64,000 nucleotides of DNA from Mesodorylaimus sp. YZB2_4 (lineage: Eukaryota > Nematoda > Enoplea > Dorylaimida > Dorylaimidae). The notes below the pieces were generated by a model, which did not search any database, was not told the DNA's origin, and saw only the letters and a program-made list of their open reading frames with translations. The translations under genes were made by a program, and so were the position numbers. Location of the stretch: assembly GCA_030248295.1 (NCBI GenBank), contig JASANH010001463.1, forward strand, positions 62,001 to 126,000, in the 5' to 3' direction. Shown in pieces: positions 56,501-64,000 of this stretch. Every line of letters begins with the position of its first letter. Position 1 is the first letter of the stretch.

Positions 56501-58173
56501 TTGTTGAAAAATGTTTTAGAATCTTGCTCATGACGTTTTTGTTCTGCGTCGATTATTATCGTCCGCGATTCGTTATCATTGAAAACGTTCGCAATTTGAA
56601 ATTATCGAAGAGCAGCTGGCCGTATTTCGGACGAGCATTGGGGTGCTTACGTGAAATGGGATACAACGTGAGAGAGACGATTTTGCAGGCCGGAAATTAT
56701 GGTGTTCCGCAATCGAGAAACCGGTGAGCGCTTTTCAGGACTACCGATTAAAGGGCGTTTCTGTAAGGCTGAAGCCTTGCTAAATGAAAAATTTTACTGC
56801 CGTGATTTCTTGTGAAGATTTGAAGGCGTCCCGATGGCTGAATTCGAAACTGTGGCGAGCAATATCTTTTGATATTGCATCATCACGGGGAAGTAGCCGC
56901 AGTATACGATGCGAAAAATTTTGAAAAATCGACCCTATTCATTTTGCAAAGGTCTTGTCCATGACAGTAAGCCATTTTTAGAGTGATTGTATTGGCGGCT
57001 AGGAAAGACGAACTTTTGCCAGAATTTCCTGTGGCGACTCATGCTTTCGATGGAAAAAGTGGGGCGTTTCGTACGTTGACAGTTGGCGATGCCATTTCGG
57101 ACTTGCCGAGAGACGCCAATAAATCGGAACGACGATATGAATCGAAACCGTTGACCACTCCGGTTAGGTGAGAAAGACTGGACCAGACTATTTTAAACCA
57201 GGATACCAGCACACCCGATCTTTTATAGCTTCGGAAAAGTAGTCATACTTTATGCGATCATGTGAGCAGAACGCTGTCGGCATTGAACTAAGAACGGGTG
57301 AATCGAGTCCCAGTGAAACGGAATGCGGATTGGCGAGATCTGCCAAATATAGGCTTGAAATTGGACTCGTTGTCCATCGTCAAACTTCAATACCTGCCGG
57401 GAACAAAAGCCGTGTGTCCATGCTACAAGAACGGAAAGCGAACGACTCGATGCGAGCCGCAGGAAAAAACTTTGATTCCTTGGTGCTTGCCTCATACGGC
57501 GGATAAGTAAGTTCCATCGTTACTCCTGCAACCATGTTTGAGGGGGGATTTGAGGAAAGTCGACAAGTGTCTGTATCATCGCTTTGCATTTAGACACAAT
57601 CGGAGTGGTCTTTACGGACGATTGGATCTCAATTTTCATTTTCCGACGGTGGTGACGTTCATCGAACCAATGGGAACTCAGGTTAGTGCGCGCTGTTTTT
57701 GTGTTAGAGCTGATACTGCCAGAATTTGTGGTTGACCTGGGATCGAACTTGGAATCGAATCCTGGTTTGTTAGTTTCAGGTGTCTGGAGCTGGCCTATCC
57801 ATTTTTAGACTAGGTTTTGTTGCTCGCTGTAAGATAAGACGATCGCGGTATCTATTCAATGCAAGTTGCCCCCACCGCCGCTCTATTCTTATTTCAGGGT
57901 CGAGTGATTCACCCCACTGAGAATCGTCTTATCAGTGTTCGAGAAACTGCCAGAGCTCATGGATTTCGTGATGGTTATATATTTTATGGAAACATTGCGG
58001 ATAAGCACTGCCAAGTAAGCATAATTTGGTATATGGATGGGATGAGCCATGCATGGACTATTCGACGGGTCGACTCGCTAATCTCGTTTCAGATCGGTAA
58101 TGCCGTGCCGCCGCCCTTGGCAGCTGCATTAGGACGTCAAATTTTGGTCAGCGTAGCAACAAAAGAGAAATGA
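53522..58173 (+). pseudogene. DNMT1-like DNA methyltransferase, broken (BAH + catalytic domain)
   Basis: Successive pieces align with DNMT1: end of BAH1 (LDYDFARDDDEP); BAH2 (HVGDSVLLESAAFDFPAS, YTKRYRK, EPFCVGRIVSF, VRKFF|RPENTT-type, LNLLYFGKE, GGLFRFYYEQ); motif I DLFSGCGG (55385); FNEDCNVLLE; catalytic GGPPCRGFSGLNRF (cysteine codon 56405-56407); CVDYYRPRFVIIENVRNL; QAGNYGVPQSRNR; FRTLTVGDAISDLP; WRDLPN; TLIPWCLPHT; SGLYGRL; and motif [15 protein letters not shown], ending TGA 58171-58173. Breaks: TGA 53579-53581, TAG 53890-53892, frame changes near 54080, 54335 and 55357, an intron phase mismatch at 56461/56520, and TAA 57289-57291 in an otherwise gapless alignment. RFTS and CXXC regions were not found. 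A maintenance methyltransferase in family terms, but not translatable here. Confidence 0.9.
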
Positions 58174-58504
58174 AAGAGTGACGAGTTTGATTTGAATACG
58201 GCTGCCCTTGGTTTGTGTGTTGCCATTTTATGCTTTTTATTGTCGGCGACTTGCCTGAACTTATTCTTATCAGAGCAAAATGAGATACATTATATTGCGC
58301 GAAGTGTTCCGTATCCGATTATGTCTCTGCTATTGGCCTGAGCTCATCAATGTGTTAACAGACGAACTAAATGCCCATAGTTACTTGAGATGATCAGCGA
58401 CTTGGAGCCTAGAATGCCTGCCCACATTGCCAGTCCTCCCACTCCACTGTCTATGGGATTCTTGTTTTTTCATTTTTGTGGAATCGTGCCATAATTCTGA
58501 TTTT

Positions 58505-58640
58505 GCGCTGCATCATCTCACCAGGAGGAGTGTATCGACTGACCAACGAAGGCAAGTCTCCGTGTATAGGGCGGCCAGTCAAGGAAACCGAATACACAAC
58601 CCTTCCCACCGGCCAAACATGCCTATCACACCAGTAGGCT
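58505..58640 (-). repeat. Dispersed repeat, inverted copy at 8393-8530
   Basis: Reverse complement of 8393-8530, with shared AGGAGTGTATCG, CCAGTCAAGG and ATACACAACCCTTCCC-type segments. Confidence 0.7.
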
Positions 58641-59474
58641 TACGGACCAGTCAATGCACACTGATCGTGAGTAGGAATCTTTTTTCCGATTGGGCATAGG
58701 CTCAGAGAATTGGATAAATCACAAATGCGTGAGGCTCGATAGTCAAAGCGCCTCCATAAGGGGCGCTCAGTCACGCAAGAGAAACTGAAAGCCATCAACT
58801 GATAGAGAAAACTGATTTCGGGTAACACAATGATCACCAGAGCAACGAATAAGGCAGATAACGTTTGTGGCCTAACCTTAATCTTGTACTTTTTCAGTTT
58901 TGGGGGTGGGGGTGCATGCCCAATCGACAACTGAGAGGATAGATGAAAGCATGCGGAAAAAACGAGGGACGTTGCCCAAAGACTTGACTGGGGATCAATC
59001 CTGTTCTGACAACCACAACTTCCTGCACTGTATTTTGTTCAACTGGGATATGATCGATGATAGTTATGATCACAAACTGGTGACCATCTCCTGCGCTGCC
59101 TCTCTGCTGCAACCGCATTGCCTGGCGAGCCATGGCGAGAAGAAGAGAATTATTGATCTCCCATAGCTAGGAGACATCAACCACTCCTGTTGATCTTTCA
59201 GCTGCAGGTATATGGTCGAAAGACTTGCCTGTTTCGCCGACTTCGATCGGTCGCATTCTCTCCTTCGTCTGCTGGGCGGTTGCAATGTCTAACCTTTGGA
59301 TCGAAAAACACACACACAGTTGACCATGGACACTCTAGAATGCATGGATCCATGCAGATGACCTCGCCGCAACCCCACTCCCCTTTACACTGCTTGTCGA
59401 CTTCAGGCACTTCGAGTTTCAAAAGTCATTCGTGACTGTGCCATCTTGCGTGCGGTGGTCTGCTGGCGGAGCTG
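58641..59474. other. Intergenic upstream of second kinase
   Basis: No gene recognised. Probably contains the kinase promoter; no element could be assigned. Short overlapping ORFs on both strands. Confidence 0.45.
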
Positions 59475-62028
59475 ATGGGGTGCTGTTGCTCAGATCAAAA
59501 CGAAGAAAAGACGACGGTTGGAAAGACGCATCGGGGAGCCGCCGAAAAATCAGTGAGCGTGAGTGCTGATGAAAGCATGTCACTGCCGAGCGACTCGAAG
59601 ACGGGCGCCCACAAATCCAGAAGTCAATCTCTGGGAGCCACCTTATCCGAGGACACCATCAGTAAGCGCACTGGGTAACTAAAAGTGTTTGATCATTTCA
59701 ATCCCCGATTGTAGGAGAGAAAAAGTCTGCGCGGCAGTACATCGCCTTGTGGGACTATGAGAAACTGAGCAAAGCCGAACTGACTTTCCGCAGAGGTGAC
59801 ATTTTCAGGGAACTTGGCGACGAATGCGATGCGTATGTACTGCTTTATTGGCACTTTTGCTGTTTGGTCCCCAACATGGTTTAGCTTAGGCTGGTATTAG
59901 GCTTAGGCTTAGGCTTAGGAAGGCATATGACTTGGGCTTAGACTGATACTAGGCTTAGGCTTAGGCTTAGTCTGGTATAAGAATTAAGCTTAGGTTGATA
60001 TTAGGCTCCAGCCAGCCTTATACTAGCCTTCGCCTGGGGACCAAACGGCAAAAGCGCCGCTTTATTCTCATAATCAGAGGTCTAAACGAGAGTTTTAGGG
60101 GCCCCGAATGGCTGTTCGTGACTCAGGTGAAGAGCGAAGATGCGAGCGTCGGTCGATCAACTACCGACCAGTCTGAAAAAAACAGCAAATCAGCGGGGAC
60201 TGGCACGGGCTACATACCTCGCAACTTCGTGGCGCCTCTCGGGTCGCTGGAAGCTGAACAGTAAGTCGATTCATTCCTTGATGCCTAATTGACGCTAAAG
60301 AGCGATTTCCAGATTTTTCTTCGGCATCATCAGTCGAGAAGAAGCCGAAGCGATCATGCGAGGTCGTCCGAATGGCACATTCTTGGTGAGGATGCGAGCT
60401 GATGTGGACGACGGTAAAGCCGTTGAGGTTACCCTTTTCAGCAAATTTTCCTAAACTGTGATTTTAGTGCCACAATACGCGATCGCGGTCAGCCGCGGAG
60501 GTCGAGTCAAGCATTTCCGCATTTGTACGAAGCAAGATTCGATTGGTCGTGACTACAGCGTGGGCGGAGTGAAGGCCCCCACAGTGCAGGCATTGATCCG
60601 CAAGTTGCAAGGTAAGCATGGGTCGCGGTCGTGGTTCGCTCCTCATCAAACACCTTTGACTTTTGGCAGACAACAGCACCGCTCTGGGATGCACGTTGAA
60701 GGGACCACCGCCGAAAAAGCCACCAACAAAAAGTGTTCTGTCGGCCGAAATCGAAAAGCACTGGCAGGAAATCCCGCGCAGCCAAATCCAACTCGAGTCC
60801 GAGATCGGAAAAGGATTCTACGGCGTGGTCTATCGAGGTAGCCTGGCCTAAAAGCCATTCCTCCGTACAAGAAATGCTTTCTACTGTAGGCTACTGGAAA
60901 CCGACGGCGGGCGTGAAGCTTCAAGTGGCCATCAAAGAACTGAAGAAGGGTTTGGCCGAGCTCGACAGTTTTCTGCACGAGGCTGTGGCCATGAAGAATC
61001 TAAAACACGAGCGGCTGGTCAAGTTACTCGGAGTGGTCAGTGCCGACGAGCCGTACTACATCATCACCGAGTTCGTCAAGGATGGGTCGCTGCGATGCTA
61101 CTTGCGACGAAGGGCGCAAGAGAAACGATTCCTGACCGAAGCCCAGCTGATCGAAATCTCCCGCCAGGTAGCCAATAATACTCAAAATTGATGAGAATTT
61201 CTGACAGAAAAGAAGGTGCCATCCAAAGTCACCATTTTTTGACATTGTAGGTGGCCGAAGGAATGCGTTTCCTGGAAGACAAAAAAGTGGTCCATCGCGA
61301 TCTGGCGGCTCGAAACGTGCTCATTCAAGAAGTGGAAATCCCGTGCTCACTCAGCGAGAAAGAATCGATCAGTGGAAAACAACCGAGTCCTTGCATCGAC
61401 TCGACTCATCCAAGCGACTCGAGCAGCGGCAGCCTGACCAAGGTGGCCCACGGAAAAGAACAAACGCGATTCGAAGTGAAGATTGCCGATTTCGGGCTGG
61501 TTCATATGATCAAGCGGGGGAAATCCGTCAAAGAAAGTTAGCGATATTTCATTTCGCTCAGGAGCAATGCGCATTTTCTTTGGTTTCAGAGCGAGCGATA
61601 AACGTGCCCACGAAATGGTTGGCTCCCGAAACATTGACCGAAGGAAGGTTTTCGAGTGAGTTGCCTTGACCTGTTCCAGAAATGCTTATTCAGTGCCTCG
61701 CCTGTTCAGGTGCGTCTGATGTCTGGTCGTTCGGAATCTTGTTGTACGAAGTGTTCACGCACGGCGGCGACCCGTACAGCGGTGCGTGAGGCATATCTGT
61801 GATCCGCAGAGTAGCTGACCAATGGCCATTTCAGGGATGACGACCAAGGAGACGAGGACGTACGTCCTGAAAGAACGCAAACACCTGCCACGGCCTCCCG
61901 CGATGCCTGAGGACGTGTATCAGTTGCTAGTCAGCTGCTGCGAATATCGGCCCGATGCGCGTCCGAACTTCCATCATATCTTCGGCTTCTTGCACCGGTA
62001 CTATCGCAGGGAAGGATCTTATTTTTAG
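59475..62028 (+). CDS. Src-type SH3-SH2-tyrosine kinase (11 exons, 591 aa)
   Basis: Exons 59475-59661, 59715-59832, 60099-60260, 60313-60413, 60468-60611, 60670-60837, 60890-61167, 61251-61536, 61590-61655, 61710-61781 and 61835-62028 join in phase. The exon plan matches the pseudokinase at 2618. It starts MGCCCS (myristoyl/palmitoyl). SH3 begins ALWDYE and has a ~27-residue Ser-rich insertion before TGYIPRNFV. SH2 has FLVR. The kinase domain has GKGFYG, VAIK (K309), helix-C E324, HRDLAARN (D403), DFG (D466), WLAPE and DVWSFG, so catalysis should be possible. About 45 extra residues, Ser-rich, lie between HRDLAARN and DFG, where Src has 18 residues Asp to Asp. The activation segment (MIKRGKSVKE ... 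INVPTKW) has no tyrosine, and the C-terminus REGSYF lacks a Src-like regulatory tail. Confidence 0.93.
59885..60010 (+). repeat. Interstitial TTAGGC-type repeats in kinase intron
   Basis: Short runs of TTAGGC (up to three or four perfect units) separated by diverged GGTATTAGGCT and GACTGATACTAGGCT spacers. It sits in the second intron of the kinase. TTAGGC is the nematode telomere unit, but this short degenerate array alone is not evidence of a telomere. Confidence 0.75.
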
Positions 62029-63448
62029 TTGCGGTGATGTTCTTCGATCATGTGCGCTCGATGTTTTGTACTGTGCTCGCCATGTGTGATGAAGTGTGGG
62101 CTGTGAAACCATCTGCTGGAATCGTTCGCTGTAGCTTCCTTAAACATAAGCCTGTGACAACCATGCTATGCTATTCACTCTCTGGCCAAACACGTAGCAG
62201 TGCACCTGAACGGCAGAGGACATGTGAACAAAGAACGATGGTAACCATAGAACGACCGTAGCCATCGACATATGCAGCCTGAGCAACTGCGGCTGCACAA
62301 TTTGATGCACGGTATTGTATGAATGGGCGATAAGGCCTTCGTCCATCAGGCCACGAGGCCTTTGTCTGGCCTGGAAGAACTTGCAATGCCTCATTTATAC
62401 ATACAGTGTATGTGAGAATGACGGTGGCATAGCAGATCGACTACAAGACGCTTGACTATTATACTTGCTCTCGTTACGAACACTGAGGGTCCAGATCTAC
62501 TATGGCCCTGATGGCAAGCCAGGTCAATCATCTAGTCAACTGCTAGGGCCATTGTACTCGCTGTTCTACAGACCACTAACAATTCTAACACAAACTCCCT
62601 GGAAACCTTGAGATTTTCTCATCTTAATTGCGATTACGGGATTCACGAATTTTGTTTTATACAGTAATTTACTCCATGTGCAGTCTATTCTCGCCTGAAA
62701 GGGCAATATATTTGCATGCATTGACTCGCGATGACTGATAATCGGATCAGCGAAGCAAACCATTTTTCACAGTAAGCCGAGCTTCTCGTTCTCGATTATG
62801 GTGGCTGTTGGCATTTTGACCTTCTTGACCAGGTCATGGGTGCTGGCATGTTTATAGAGTTTAGGACACCGTCCTAGTCGAGACTGGCTGAGGGATTGTG
62901 GCTGGATTGGGAGTGGCTATTCAGGAACACTGGCTAAAAAGGGACGCTACGCTGGTCAGAAGGGGCCCCGGTACCCTGGTGTTCGACTAGCAGCTGGGTA
63001 AATCATATCATGTCCACATGATGTGTTCCGTCACATTCGAGTGGGCATAACTGCGTTTGATGATGTGGTAACATGATGATGATGCCAGGTCTTACTTACC
63101 TAGTATATATACATGTATATATACATATCACTACTTGCCTGCAAGAGTGCTAGTTTTTAAACTCGCATTTCAGACAGTGTGAACGCGATCGTCACTGATT
63201 TTGTTTATTATTCGATGCTGATAGCGTGAAATCTCAAAGAATTTACATCGCGTTCATAGCACAGCTTTTTTTTGAAGGGTCGTTGCTGAATGAACAAATA
63301 GCGGAGAGAGGTCGAAACAGGAACTTTAGGCCTTTTGCTAGATCAACACGCAGCATTCCATCCGCGATCGCATCGCAAGGGTTAACAGAACACTGTCACA
63401 CATCACAGGCCATCATCGGGTTCATTCGCTGAATCCAGCATGGTTCAT
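62029..63448. other. Intergenic; perfect 22-bp AT palindrome
   Basis: 63103-63124 is a perfect 22-bp palindrome centred on ACATGT within alternating TA. No gene recognised. It may hold the 3' end of the kinase transcript and the 3' flank of the convergent gene at 63449. Confidence 0.5.
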
Positions 63449-64000
63449 TCAGAAAAACGACCAGGACCAAGACCGCCCCATGTAGGCGCCCATCAGGAGA
63501 CCAGTGCCAAAACCGGCGTTGTAGCCACCGTAGCCACCGTAGGCACCATAGCCACCGTAGCCCCCGTAGAAGCCACCATATGGATAGCCATAGGCCGCGT
63601 AGCCCATTCCGTAGCCACCGTAAGGATAGCCGTAGCCGTAGCCATAACCACCGTATGGGAGCATGGCCACGATGGGGGCCTGCTTGGGCACGACCAGCAT
63701 CGACTCGTTGGGGGCGACCAGCTTGGAGTCGACTTCTTGCTCTTCTGGTTCGGCCAGCACAGCCTCAATCTCATCCTTATCGCTCTCGGATGGCGAAGAG
63801 AGGGCGCCAAATTGCGGGGCGGCAACGGACTGCACTTGCGAGTTCTGCGAGGTTTGTGAGGGCGGTTGTTGGTCGGGGGCCATGCGCAGTTGCTTGGCCA
63901 CCTTCTGCCTGGAACGGGCGCAGTTGAGCAGGCGGCTGATCTGCTTGTCGCCCTCCTTCTTGTCCAGCCACATGTTGCACGGGAAGACGTAGCTGATGCC
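63449..64000 (-). CDS. PLAT-domain protein with Gly/Tyr-rich tail, 5' partial at window edge
   Basis: The minus-strand frame is open from the window edge and ends at 63449. It opens with YVFPCNMWLDKKEGDKQISR, the last conserved strand of PLAT/LH2 domains (Y-x-F-P-C-N-x-W-L-D, then D-x-x-I-x-R), as in LOXHD1-type proteins; the rest of the domain lies outside the window. A Gln/Ser/Pro linker follows, then an acidic EAVLAEPEEQEVDSK, and a low-complexity tail of repeated GYGYPYGGYG and YGGYGAYGG ending in GRSWSWSFF. PLAT domains bind membranes or lipids; the tail resembles silk- or adhesive-like glycine-rich sequence. Whether upstream domains are enzymatic cannot be seen. Confidence 0.75.
   Translation of the reverse strand, partial: GISYVFPCNMWLDKKEGDKQISRLLNCARSRQKVAKQLRMAPDQQPPSQTSQNSQVQSVAAPQFGALSSPSESDKDEIEAVLAEPEEQEVDSKLVAPNESMLVVPKQAPIVAMLPYGGYGYGYGYPYGGYGMGYAAYGYPYGGFYGGYGGYGAYGGYGGYNAGFGTGLLMGAYMGRSWSWSFF

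Noticed and set aside
38939..57291. Reassigned stop codons (alternative genetic code)
   Set aside because: Intact genes here end in TAA (LRR, MBD-like, RhoGAP), TAG (both kinases) and TGA (four-TM, SPO11-like), so all three act as stops; the internal stops mark pseudogenes.
59885..60010. CRISPR-like array
   Set aside because: Units are 6-bp telomere-like repeats without regular spacers, in the intron of an animal gene.

Overview
The window is nuclear DNA of a bilaterian animal. It carries spliced genes with short GT-AG introns (mostly 40-120 bp), Src-type SH3-SH2-tyrosine kinases, an ARHGAP19-type RhoGAP, relics of DNMT1 and an AGO-clade Argonaute, a leucine-rich-repeat/mucin surface protein, and many transposon relics (LINE, mariner, hAT, tRNA-derived SINEs). 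The phylum is not settled. A few TTAGGC units in one intron and an MSP/VAP-like domain would suit a nematode-like lineage but prove nothing.

Layout. 0-5 kb: LINE relic, then a complete 11-exon Src-type gene whose kinase domain has lost its catalytic residues. 5-13 kb: a broken copy of the LRR/mucin gene with downstream sequence that recurs at 28-33 kb, a 1.26-kb mariner with target-site duplications, and GACCC-rich repeats. 13-22 kb: SINEs, a small three-exon gene with an MBD-like C-terminus, a membrane protein, an MSP/VAP-like fragment and a LINE relic. 22.9-26.0 kb: complete nine-exon ARHGAP19-like gene (minus). 26.6-28.4 kb: LRR/mucin gene. 30.7-31.9 kb: intronless four-TM protein. 33.9-36.3 kb: six-exon gene joining a SPO11-like N-terminal domain to AT-hooks and a RAMA-like module. 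37-47 kb: relics of Argonaute, an ABCA transporter and selenocysteine lyase, plus a lysine-rich small gene. 48-53 kb: hAT relic and two inverted-repeat structures. 53.5-58.2 kb: broken DNMT1-like gene. 59.5-62.0 kb: a second Src-type kinase, with intact catalytic residues and the same exon plan as the first. 63.4-64 kb: end of a PLAT-domain protein with a Gly/Tyr-rich tail.

How it fits together. The two Src-type genes flank the window as an active/inactive pair with matching exon phases, so they are one ancestral gene duplicated. Between them the sequence alternates between genes that splice in frame throughout (both kinases, RhoGAP, SPO11-like, MBD-like) and decayed genes with stops, frameshifts or missing catalytic blocks (DNMT1, AGO, SCLY, ABCA, LRR copy). 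Because the intact models need no corrections over more than 5 kb of coding sequence, the breaks are probably mostly real rather than sequencing error. Splice models were built by hand from GT/AG sites and reading phase and have not been checked against transcripts.
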